Assembly (NCBI RefSeq): GCF_000942395.1
Contig: NZ_LN812103.1
Span: 157,000 to 220,999 of the forward strand
From: Risungbinella massiliensis
Lineage (GTDB): Bacteria > Bacillota > Bacilli > Thermoactinomycetales > Thermoactinomycetaceae
Direction: 5' to 3'
Length of the DNA: 64,000 nucleotides
Shown here: in pieces, positions 17,149 to 24,456 of the stretch
Position numbering within the stretch: the stretch's first letter is position 1
Layout of the letters: each line of letters starts with the position of its first letter
The notes under the pieces: model-generated
Told to the model about the DNA's origin: nothing
The model's database searches: none
What the model saw: only the letters and a program-made list of their open reading frames with translations
Translations under genes and position numbers: made by a program

Positions 17149-17358
17149 AAGAAGCTAAAGTCGTTCATTTCCTTTGCAATGGATGGTTGTGGGAATCATT
17201 TGGTGTTTGACATGAGGCAAGATAAAATAAATGACGAATATCCAATACTTGCTGTAAGTTCAGGTAATCTAAGTTATGAAGATAGTAAGTTAATAGGAAA
17301 TTCATTTATTGAGGTTTGCAGAGGAAAAAGATCCATAGATCAGATGTTAAATGAATAA
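17149..17358 (+). pseudogene. SMI1/KNR4 (SUKH)-like gene remnant
   Basis: Directly after the stop of the preceding gene, an open frame of about 69 codons without a usable start reads SFISFAMDGCGNHLVFDMRQ, then DEYPILAVSSGN, and ends at 17358. The F-A-x-DGCGN-x-x-x-FD-x-R pattern is the core strand-turn of SUKH immunity proteins, which are about 150 residues. The N-terminal half is missing. SUKH proteins often protect against contact-dependent or polymorphic toxins, but no toxin gene is visible nearby. Confidence 0.45.
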
Positions 17359-17421
17359 GATTTTATACCGAATATAGTATCAAAAAGCCTAATCGATCAC
17401 TTAGTATATGCCTAAAAGATA

Positions 17422-17453
17422 GCTGAACTTCTGGGATAGAAGTTCAGCAGTTT
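17422..17453 (+). terminator. Terminator downstream of SUKH remnant
   Basis: Perfect 11-bp stem GCTGAACTTCT-GGGAT-AGAAGTTCAGC, followed by AGTTTTC. Confidence 0.75.
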
Positions 17454-17497
17454 TCTTTCTTAGTGATGCAAATCAGAGGTTAACTAGAGGATGAGTA

Positions 17498-17526
17498 TTG
17501 ACAATAACTAATGTTCAATATACAAT
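17498..17526 (+). promoter_or_regulatory. Promoter of HTH regulator gene, with GATAAT repeats
   Basis: TTGACA and TACAAT with a 17-base spacer. Immediately downstream, 17525-17545 holds ATCATTAT-TG-ATAATGAT and the direct repeat GATAATGATAAT, which resembles a Fur box. The promoter excludes the upstream in-frame ATG at 17511 as a start. Confidence 0.65.
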
Positions 17527-17549
17527 CATTATTGATAATGATAATAAAG

Positions 17550-18146
17550 ATGGTGGTGGTATTGGTGAAGCACATTGATAAATTGAAATTAATACTTCAT
17601 CCGGTTCGAATGCAAATCGTACAAACATTACAGGGTGGTCGGACATTAACTCCGTTGCAGATGGCGAAGCATCTTGTAGATATACCACAAGCCACTCTCT
17701 ATCGTCATATCAATAAATTGTTTGAAGCAGGGATCATCTATGTAGTAGAGGAGCGGAAAGTCCGAGGTTCCATTGAAAAAGTGTATGGGTTAGATGAAAA
17801 AGAAATAATGTCTCAACATCAGGAGCTTATTCAAATGAATCGGGAGGAACATGCATATTTTTTTATGACGTTCCTAACTAGCTTGCAAAAGGATTTTCAG
17901 CAATACTTGGAACAAGAAACGATCGATTTTGAAAGAGATGGATTGGGATTTAGCCAAATTGCTTTGAATTTAAGCGATGAGGAGTTTCAGGATTTTGCTC
18001 AATCGCTTCAAAAATTATTGGAGAATGCAATGAAGAATCCATCTGCACCTGGACGTCGACGGCGGATTGTATCTACGATTATGATTCCAGAACCTGTTCA
18101 TATTGTAGAGGAGCCATCGGAAGATGGGGAGGTAGGAGATTCATAA
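17550..18146 (+). CDS. ArsR-like winged helix-turn-helix regulator
   Basis: Predicted transcription regulator of about 200 residues. The start is ATG 17550 or GTG 17565; both lie downstream of the promoter, and GGTGGTGG precedes the GTG. Residues 5-85 form an ArsR/HTH_20-type domain: LKLILHPVRMQIVQTLQGG, then PLQMAKHLVDIPQATLYRHI as recognition helix, and a wing ending in VYGLDEKE. The remaining part is helical, contains EEHAYFFMTFLTSLQKDFQQ and ends in an acidic tail; it is probably a dimerisation or effector region. The layout resembles YdfF/YceK-type regulators. The target is unknown; the downstream ybjQ-like and hydrolase genes are candidates. Confidence 0.8.
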   Translation: MVVVLVKHIDKLKLILHPVRMQIVQTLQGGRTLTPLQMAKHLVDIPQATLYRHINKLFEAGIIYVVEERKVRGSIEKVYGLDEKEIMSQHQELIQMNREEHAYFFMTFLTSLQKDFQQYLEQETIDFERDGLGFSQIALNLSDEEFQDFAQSLQKLLENAMKNPSAPGRRRRIVSTIMIPEPVHIVEEPSEDGEVGDS

Positions 18147-18234
18147 ACCACCTGTTAAAAAGTTTGATCTGGAAGAAACCGCTCTGTTTCCCTTTGATAA
18201 GAGGCACAACAGATTTAATTGGGAGATGGTATTC

Positions 18235-18555
18235 ATGTTGATGGTAACCACAGAGAATATCCCGAATTATAGAATCAAAGAAGTGAAAGGATCAGCATTT
18301 GGACTTACTGTAAGAGCAAGAGGATTAGGAAAGGATATCGGAGCAACGCTCAAAGGACTTGTTGGTGGTGAGATTAACCAGTATTCTGAGATGTTAGAAG
18401 ACGCTAGGAAACAAGCATTGGATCGCTTGGTTAAAAATGCACAGGCTATGGGGGCTAATGCTGTTGTTATGATGCGTTTTGACTCTGGAGAAGTCGGACG
18501 TAATATGAGTGAGATTGTTGCTTACGGAACAGCTGTTGTTGTGGAAAAGGTGTGA
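18235..18555 (+). CDS. YbjQ family (UPF0145) protein
   Basis: 106 residues, starting at the ATG nine bases after GGGAG. It matches the small YbjQ/UPF0145 family: TTENIPNYRIKEVKGSAFGL, then a G-rich loop (ARGLGKDIGATLKGLVGGE), a helix with EDARKQALDRLVKNAQAMGA, and VVMMRFDSGEVG with the closing AYGTAVVVE strand. Family members form pentamers or decamers of unclear function, sometimes called heavy-metal-binding-like. It overlaps nothing and is followed three bases later by a small membrane-protein gene that is probably co-transcribed. Confidence 0.88.
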   Translation: MLMVTTENIPNYRIKEVKGSAFGLTVRARGLGKDIGATLKGLVGGEINQYSEMLEDARKQALDRLVKNAQAMGANAVVMMRFDSGEVGRNMSEIVAYGTAVVVEKV

Positions 18556-18558
18556 AAA

Positions 18559-18807
18559 ATGGAGCTAAATATGATCATTGCCATCTATTTTGCTTTTCAG
18601 CTATCTTTATTTCTTGTCTTTCTTTTGCTCGCAAAGATAAAAGACCGGAGACTTCACCAAAAACATGGAAAGAAAGTTCCACTAGGATTTGAGAAAACCG
18701 ATGAAGTGATGATGGACCCTACAACTAGCAAAAAGTTCATTGTGTATTATAACGCTGGCTCTGGAGAGAGATTTTATAAGGAAGAAGGTAATGAATTCGT
18801 AGAGTAG
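18559..18807 (+). CDS. Small single-pass membrane protein, 82 residues
   Basis: An N-terminal hydrophobic segment (MIIAIYFAFQLSLFLVFLLL, residues 5-24) is followed by a basic stretch KIKDRRLHQKHGKK and a C-terminal soluble part with a YYNAGSGERFYKEEG hairpin. It starts three bases after the ybjQ-like gene, with AAGGTG inside the preceding gene as ribosome site, so it is coupled to it. No family is recognised. Conserved ybjQ pairing would suggest a membrane anchor or partner. Confidence 0.7.
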   Translation: MELNMIIAIYFAFQLSLFLVFLLLAKIKDRRLHQKHGKKVPLGFEKTDEVMMDPTTSKKFIVYYNAGSGERFYKEEGNEFVE

Positions 18808-18823
18808 TACAATGTGTCTTATT

Positions 18824-18835
18824 ATTATCATTATC
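18824..18835. promoter_or_regulatory. GATAAT direct repeat (Fur-like half sites)
   Basis: ATTATCATTATC on the plus strand is GATAATGATAAT on the minus strand, the same 12-mer found downstream of the promoter at 17534-17545. It lies 26 bases before the hydrolase start. This is a candidate iron- or metal-regulator site shared by the two genes. Confidence 0.35.
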
Positions 18836-18860
18836 GATATTGATTATATAAAAGGAGTGT

Positions 18861-20771
18861 ATGATGATGAAGAATAAGCAGTCTTTTTTTATGTGCTTTT
18901 TTATTAGTATCTTCTTAATCACCAATCTATTTGTACCACTGAGTGTTTCAGCAGAAGCAGATGTAAGAGGTCCCCAGAGCAAAGAAGAGTTGCAAAAATT
19001 TGTTGATACCTATTTCCAAAATAACTTGAACAAGAAGAATGTTCCAGGTGCTATTGTCACAATTGTAAAGAATGGGGAAGTACTGCTAAGTAAAGGTTAC
19101 GGATATGCTGATCTCGATCAGAAAACACCCGCAACAGATAAATCGGTATTTCGGATCGGGTCGATTTCGAAATCGTTCACAGCTACTGCTGCCATGCAAC
19201 TAGTAGAACAGGGGAAACTAGATCTTCACAAGGATATCAATCAATACCTATCGTCCTATCAAATAAAAAAAACGTTTGATAAACCAATTACACTTCATCA
19301 CCTGTTGACTCACACTTCCGGACTCGATGCACAAACATATGCTATTACAACTCAAGATATAAAAATGAAAGAAACGATGGCTCAATACTTATCTCATAAT
19401 CTACCAAAACGGATTCTCTCACCAGGAGTGGAGGCTCAATATAGCAATTATGGATTTGGAATTATTGGAAACTTAGTAGAAGAAAGATCGGGCATGTCAT
19501 TCGAAGATTACATGCAAAAACATATTTTTCAGCCTCTTGGTATGGGGAAAAGTTCCTTTGATCTAAAAAACAACATTGCTCCTGATCTAGCTACGAGTTA
19601 TCAATATGTAAATGGTAAATATCAACCTTATCCGTACGACTATGTGCAATTAAGTGCAGCTGGAGAACTAAATACAACAGCACCTGATATGGCTAATTTT
19701 ATGATCGCCCATCTTCAGAATGGTCTATTCCAAGATAAACAGATTCTATCTGAGGAAACAGCCAAGCTAATGCATTCTAAGCATTTTACGAAACATCCCA
19801 AGATGCCTGGCATTGCGTATGGTTTTTTTGAATCCTATCAAAATGATCTTCCCGCTATTATGCACCAAGGGACAATTAGTGGATTTTCTTCTGAAATGTA
19901 TTTAATTCCAGATGAACAATTAGGTATTCTTGTCTCTGCTAATAGTACACAAGGAAGAAGTTTGTATGAGGGTTTTCGAACGGAGTTTCTTGATCATTAT
20001 TACCCTATGAAAAATCAAGCTAACCCGATCAAAGAGAAGACAGCACTTCCAGAATTAAAATTATTTGAAGGAAATTACAATGACAATATTAACCCTCTCC
20101 ATGGTTATGGAAAGTGGATCAGCTTTTTAAAGCCACCTTTGAATATTAGCATTTTGGATAATGGGAACTTGACTTTAAAATGGGCCGCTTTTGAAAAGGA
20201 AAAAGAATTTGCCGAAATAAGTCCTAGATATTTTCAAGAGGTGAACGGAAATGAACGTATTCATTTATTTCAAGCAAAAGATGGGAAGCAACAGTTAGTA
20301 TTAGGATATTTGCCTTATGCTACCTTTGAAAAATTACCATGGTATAGTGGAGTCCATTCCATTTTCTTATTTGGTGTTCCTATTCTTTTTGTGTTAGTAT
20401 CTCTGATATTTCTTATCAATTGGTTCATTAGGAGGAAACGGAAGGTCGCAGACCATACCTACACAGTGAAATTCCGAAAGATGTTTTTCGCAATAGCTGT
20501 TTTCAATATCGCGTTTTTTCTGATCACGATGCCATTTTTAGGAGAAGCGATTGTATATGGACTACCAAGTTGGTATACCGATATCGTTTGCTCGATCCCA
20601 TTTGGAACATTCTTGCTCGGGTTATGGTTATCTTGGATCTTATGGAAGCTGTATAAAGAGAAAGTAGGTTCTTGGTGGACAAAATTATCTTACTTCATTT
20701 TGGTGCTATGTTCTCTTGGGTACCCAATGTTTTTGTTTTACTGGAATTTCCTAAGTGTTCATTTCTCTTGA
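18861..20771 (+). CDS. Serine beta-lactamase-fold hydrolase with C-terminal membrane domain
   Basis: 636 residues, ATG after AAAGGAGTG. It has a signal peptide (MMMKNKQSFFMCFFISIFLI then a cleavage region near VSAEA). The beta-lactamase/PBP-like domain spans about 35-370, with S-x-x-K in GSISKSFTAT (about residue 100), Y-x-N in YSNYGFG (about 195) and HQGTISG (about 338) in place of the KTG box. A linker then leads to four hydrophobic segments in the last 150 residues. This resembles Pbp4*/EstB/FmtA-type D-amino-acid esterases or peptidases with membrane anchor. The true substrate cannot be read from sequence. Fur-like repeats precede it. Confidence 0.88.
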   Translation: MMMKNKQSFFMCFFISIFLITNLFVPLSVSAEADVRGPQSKEELQKFVDTYFQNNLNKKNVPGAIVTIVKNGEVLLSKGYGYADLDQKTPATDKSVFRIGSISKSFTATAAMQLVEQGKLDLHKDINQYLSSYQIKKTFDKPITLHHLLTHTSGLDAQTYAITTQDIKMKETMAQYLSHNLPKRILSPGVEAQYSNYGFGIIGNLVEERSGMSFEDYMQKHIFQPLGMGKSSFDLKNNIAPDLATSYQYVNGKYQPYPYDYVQLSAAGELNTTAPDMANFMIAHLQNGLFQDKQILSEETAKLMHSKHFTKHPKMPGIAYGFFESYQNDLPAIMHQGTISGFSSEMYLIPDEQLGILVSANSTQGRSLYEGFRTEFLDHYYPMKNQANPIKEKTALPELKLFEGNYNDNINPLHGYGKWISFLKPPLNISILDNGNLTLKWAAFEKEKEFAEISPRYFQEVNGNERIHLFQAKDGKQQLVLGYLPYATFEKLPWYSGVHSIFLFGVPILFVLVSLIFLINWFIRRKRKVADHTYTVKFRKMFFAIAVFNIAFFLITMPFLGEAIVYGLPSWYTDIVCSIPFGTFLLGLWLSWILWKLYKEKVGSWWTKLSYFILVLCSLGYPMFLFYWNFLSVHFS

Positions 20772-20882
20772 TCCTTTGATTCATAGTAAAAGTAATGTAT
20801 ACAGCTTTGTAAATACTATGTAGCATTCAATTTATTCAAAATATTAGTCTGAAGTCCGTTCTCAATTTGTCTCCCATAAGGT

Positions 20883-20927
20883 AAACTACATTTAGATGAT
20901 TTCCTAAATATCTAAATGTAGTTTTTA
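20883..20927 (+). terminator. Terminator hairpin abutting the CPBP gene's ribosome site
   Basis: Perfect 15-bp stem AAACTACATTTAGAT / ATCTAAATGTAGTTT and T run, ending just before AGGGGGACC, the ribosome site of the CPBP gene. It either ends the upstream transcript with a promoter hidden in the hairpin, or acts as an attenuator for the downstream gene. Confidence 0.75.
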
Positions 20928-20939
20928 GGGGGACCTTTG

Positions 20940-21731
20940 ATGGCTAAAAAGACCTTTTGGCTCACGTTTGGTATCTTTTTGCTACTAGGTATGGTTGGTG
21001 TAGCTACTTTAATTCCTACAATCAGCCTCTTAGTAGAGAATCTTCCACAGAACATACCCAATGCACCTAACTTATCTTCTACTCAGCTAATATTTCTTTT
21101 GTTACTGAATCCTTTTATCTTGCTAATCATATCGATTCTGGTGGGGAACTGGCTTGCACCACGAATAGGATTTACCTCACATGTAGTAGATTGGATAGCG
21201 AAAAAGAGTCTTTTTTGGAAATTATTTCATCCGAATTTGTCCTCTGGCATTCTCGCTGGAGTAGCAGTTGGAGTTATCTTTATAGGATTGGATCTTCTAT
21301 TTCGTCCATACCTACCTGCAAGTCTTCAAGTACAACCTGTCTCTCGAGGGTTTTTCACTACTTTATCTAGTGTATTTTATGGAGGAATAGTAGAGGAACT
21401 TATGATGAGATGGGGACTTACTTCTTTACTCGTTTGGCTTATTTGGAAGGTTTTTGCAAGTGGACCGGTTCCAAGGCCCTGGGTTTATTGGTTGGCCATT
21501 TTAATTAGTTCCTTTCTTTTTGCAATAGGACATCTAGGAGTGACTGCTCAATTGGCACCTCTTACTGCCATTGTATTAATGCGAATGATTCTTTTAAATG
21601 GTCTAGGAGGAGTAGTATTTGGATGGTTGTATTGGAGAAGAAGTATTGAGACTGCAATGCTTGCTCATGCAGTAACCCATATCACAATGAGCTGTATTCT
21701 ATGGGGAACCGATCTGATAATTTCAAAGTAG
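20940..21731 (+). CDS. CPBP family intramembrane metalloprotease
   Basis: 263 residues, ATG 20940 after AGGGGGACC. About seven hydrophobic segments. The three CPBP (Abi/Rce1) motifs are present: EELMMRWGL (EExxxR) near residue 155, FLFAIGHLG (FxxxH) near 197, and HAVTHI near 244. These coordinate the catalytic metal in membrane-embedded proteases of this family. Members process prenylated proteins or peptides, or confer self-immunity to bacteriocins. No bacteriocin-like gene adjoins it. A terminator follows. Confidence 0.87.
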   Translation: MAKKTFWLTFGIFLLLGMVGVATLIPTISLLVENLPQNIPNAPNLSSTQLIFLLLLNPFILLIISILVGNWLAPRIGFTSHVVDWIAKKSLFWKLFHPNLSSGILAGVAVGVIFIGLDLLFRPYLPASLQVQPVSRGFFTTLSSVFYGGIVEELMMRWGLTSLLVWLIWKVFASGPVPRPWVYWLAILISSFLFAIGHLGVTAQLAPLTAIVLMRMILLNGLGGVVFGWLYWRRSIETAMLAHAVTHITMSCILWGTDLIISK

Positions 21732-21737
21732 CATAGC

Positions 21738-21775
21738 AAATGACCAAGTTTCTAAATGAGGAACTTGGTCATTTT
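21738..21775 (+). terminator. Terminator after CPBP gene
   Basis: AAATGACCAAGTTTC pairs with GGAACTTGGTCATTT, followed by T. Confidence 0.85.
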
Positions 21776-21881
21776 AAGATTCTATTAATAATTAGATTGT
21801 GGGATCTCAGGTTGTTCTAGTCAATTTCTCCTATTTATTTGCATAAGGTTAAGCAAGCATTGGCATTGGAGGAGGACTAGA

Positions 21882-22616
21882 ATGAAGGGGAAATGGTTAG
21901 AGGCTAGTGCCTTCTACCTTTTAAAAAAACACTACCGAAGTCGTAATCCAGAATTAGCTCGTACATATCGAAAACAGTACCAAAGTCTAATGGATCATCT
22001 AGTATATGAAATGGATTACCAGCCTTTTATTCTTCAGCCAGATTGTGTAGGAATTCGGTTTTTCTATGCGGGTGAGGCAGGAGAGAGTCTCCAGATTTTT
22101 GTGAATGGGGTAGAGGTAGTAGGTTCCCTTCCTAACCATACTGCTACGCAATACGTGCAAATGACTGCTGGGGATAATTATCTTACGTTTGTAACCAATA
22201 AAGGTGTTCGATACTCAAAGTTAGTCTCGATTCATCAAAATCAACTTTGTACGCTGGTCTTACTATCTTTAGGGGAGGAAAAAGGTAGGATTCTCCTCTT
22301 TCGAGATGAATGGATGAACAAAGAGAAAGGGCCTTGGGTTCGTTTTCTCCATCTTGCTACAGACTTACCTGCCTTAGAGTGGGTAAATCTCAAAGGAGAA
22401 ATCACGTTATCGGCAATTGATTATTCGAATGTAAGCAAATATCAGCGATTTCAACCTGAAAATCAACAAGGTGGCATGATTCGAATTGCGGGGTCCCATC
22501 AAGTAGTAGAATCTCTAGCTCCATTTATGCTTCATCCCAATCAGGTTGTAACAGTGATCGCCATTGGTAGTAAACGCGCTGGAACCTTCCGACTATTACT
22601 TTTTTTAGATCGTTAA
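21882..22616 (+). CDS. DUF4397-like protein, paralogue A
   Basis: 244 residues; ATG preceded by GGAGGAGG. The N-terminal ~45 residues form a basic helical region (SAFYLLKKHYRSRNPELART). Two beta-rich repeats of the DUF4397 type follow: about 60-130, with FYAGEAGESLQIFVNGVEVV, and about 140-240, starting RFLHLATDLPALEWVNLKGE and ending with VVTVIAIGSKRAGTFRLLLF. It has no signal peptide. The next gene is a related protein with the same architecture, so this is a tandem pair. Family function is unknown; DUF4397 proteins are often cell-surface or spore-associated. Confidence 0.7.
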   Translation: MKGKWLEASAFYLLKKHYRSRNPELARTYRKQYQSLMDHLVYEMDYQPFILQPDCVGIRFFYAGEAGESLQIFVNGVEVVGSLPNHTATQYVQMTAGDNYLTFVTNKGVRYSKLVSIHQNQLCTLVLLSLGEEKGRILLFRDEWMNKEKGPWVRFLHLATDLPALEWVNLKGEITLSAIDYSNVSKYQRFQPENQQGGMIRIAGSHQVVESLAPFMLHPNQVVTVIAIGSKRAGTFRLLLFLDR

Positions 22617-22825
22617 AGTGATCTTCGTATGAGGCTGCTCCCACCAAAACCATCTTTGCTTGATCTTAATCTTGAAGTGGGAGCCAACCTATTACCTCAC
22701 TTCGAAAAATTGGACTGGATGGTTTTCATTACTCCTTATTGAATTTTGTACAGTGGTTCTAGTAATGATTAAGACTCTCTCGCATAGGTTAAACAGAGCA
22801 AGAAATGTGAGGGAGGTCGGACAAT

Positions 22826-23629
22826 TTGTGGCAAAAATACTTAGACCGTGCTATTCGTTATAAAATGTTAGCAGATTATTATCGTGCCAAAGATGATCGC
22901 AAATATAAATATTATAATGAAAAATATTTACGCAATCAAAGGAGATTTGCAGAAGAATATGAGAGACAGAAGATAGGTGGAGGTAGATCAGATTTGCCCT
23001 CTCCTTCACCTGAACCTAGAGAAGGTGGAAGTACTAGATCCAATGGAAGACTAAGAATGCTACATGCTTATACAGCCACGCCATCTATGGTGGATGTTTA
23101 TGTTAATAATCGTCTTATCGCACAGCGAGTACCATTTGCAGCTATTACTAGTTATCTAAGGCTACCAACAGGTAGTTATCGCATGGAAGTTTTCCCTGCA
23201 GGAACAAAAGAGAGAGCAATCGTGAACCAACAGTTAACGGTAGGAGCAAATCCATACACGTTAGCAGTGGTAGATGATGTATCAGGACAAACAAATAAAG
23301 CCTCATTACTCACCTATGAAGATGATCTGCAAAGTGTAGGGGCAAGAGCCAAAGTTCGTCTGATCCACCTTTCTCCGAATGCTCCGAGAGTGGACGTCGC
23401 AGTAAAAGGTGGAAATGTACTTTTCTCCAATGTTGGTTTTACAGATGCTAGATTTATCTCCATCCCTCCCGGAAACTATGATCTCGAAATACGAATTACT
23501 GGTACAAATCAAGTGATCTATACCATTCCAAGAGTACAGCTTGATGCCCGTAAGATCTATTCTATCTTTGCAGTAGGTCGTGTGAGAGGAAATCCAGCGT
23601 TTCGTGTTTTAGTAGTCCAAGACAACTAA
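22826..23629 (+). CDS. DUF4397 domain protein, paralogue B
   Basis: 267 residues, TTG start after GGGAGGT. A basic, tyrosine-rich N-terminal helix region (RAIRYKMLADYYRAKDDRKY) and a Pro/Ser/Glu linker (about 50-72) are followed by two DUF4397 repeats. The first starts LRMLHAYTATPSMVDVYVNN, the second VRLIHLSPNAPRVDVAVKGG, the best family signature here, and the last ends IYSIFAVGRVRGNPAFRVLV. It has no signal peptide. It shares the layout of the upstream gene, but its repeats are closer to the consensus. A spore-coat or surface role is plausible; nothing in the sequence proves it. Confidence 0.8.
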   Translation: MWQKYLDRAIRYKMLADYYRAKDDRKYKYYNEKYLRNQRRFAEEYERQKIGGGRSDLPSPSPEPREGGSTRSNGRLRMLHAYTATPSMVDVYVNNRLIAQRVPFAAITSYLRLPTGSYRMEVFPAGTKERAIVNQQLTVGANPYTLAVVDDVSGQTNKASLLTYEDDLQSVGARAKVRLIHLSPNAPRVDVAVKGGNVLFSNVGFTDARFISIPPGNYDLEIRITGTNQVIYTIPRVQLDARKIYSIFAVGRVRGNPAFRVLVVQDN

Positions 23630-23670
23630 GGTTTACATAATACTGGAAAAGTCACCGTAAATCTAGTTTC

Positions 23671-23711
23671 AAAACAATCCCCTATTCTAACTAAGAATAG
23701 GGGATTGTTTT
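23671..23711. terminator. Bidirectional terminator
   Basis: Perfect 17-bp stem AAAACAATCCCCTATTC / GAATAGGGGATTGTTTT between convergent genes, with A and T runs on both sides. Confidence 0.95.
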
Positions 23712-23717
23712 GGAAAA

Positions 23718-24254
23718 TTATCCTTTTAATTTAGAAGTGATATCTACTAACTCTTGGAGACTTAAAAGAAAGCGTTCTTGTAGGGTAGGGATCAGTTCTC
23801 CAGATTCTAAGAAATCACGAGGATCTACAACCATTTGGGAAGGTACGACAAGTGCATTGACACCTCTTAATACAATCCGCAAGTTGCTAAGTGCATTGAC
23901 GCCACCTTTTCCACCACCTGCTGCAACAGCGATCGCAACTGGTTTTAGCGAGAATTGGTCTCGGCTTAAGAAATCTAGGGCGTTTTTTAGAACCCCGCTC
24001 ATTCCACTGTGATATTCAGGTGATAAGATGACAAATGCATCTACTTCCTGTGCAATTTTACGAAGTCGAACTACTTCTGGATGTGTATAGGTAAAGCTAT
24101 CCCCATCAAGCAATGGCAGTTTATGTAGCCTAGCGTCAAAATGATGTACTTGGGTTACAGATGGTTGTTCTTTTAGGTATTTTTCTGCAATCCGTGCCAA
24201 TTTACCAGTGTTGGAGTCTTTCCGAGCACTTCCTGTCATTAATAATACTTGCAT
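23718..24254 (-). CDS. NADPH-dependent FMN reductase
   Basis: 178 residues of the flavodoxin-like NADPH:FMN/quinone reductase family. ATG 24254 follows AAGGGA. MQVLLMTGSARKDSNTGKLA gives the phosphate-binding loop (GSARxxSNT). FVILSPEYHSGMSGVLKNAL is the flavin-contact loop, with SPEYHSGMSG near residue 77. GGGKGGVNALSNLRIVLRG completes the fold. Likely roles are flavin or azo/quinone/chromate reduction. It is a single gene. Confidence 0.9.
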   Translation of the reverse strand: MQVLLMTGSARKDSNTGKLARIAEKYLKEQPSVTQVHHFDARLHKLPLLDGDSFTYTHPEVVRLRKIAQEVDAFVILSPEYHSGMSGVLKNALDFLSRDQFSLKPVAIAVAAGGGKGGVNALSNLRIVLRGVNALVVPSQMVVDPRDFLESGELIPTLQERFLLSLQELVDITSKLKG

Positions 24255-24456
24255 TAACGTCAATCCCTTCGAAATTCGAAATATAAACTAATTTAAATAT
24301 TATACTCGCCAAGGAGGAATTCAGGCAAATAGGTGTAGAATAATTGGAAATATTTACTCTCCTAAATATGGAAATAAAAGTGTCTGACAATCTTTCTTAA
24401 TACAGAAAGATCAATTAAACTACTAGTAATCAAGGGTTCCGAAAGGGAGATTCTAT

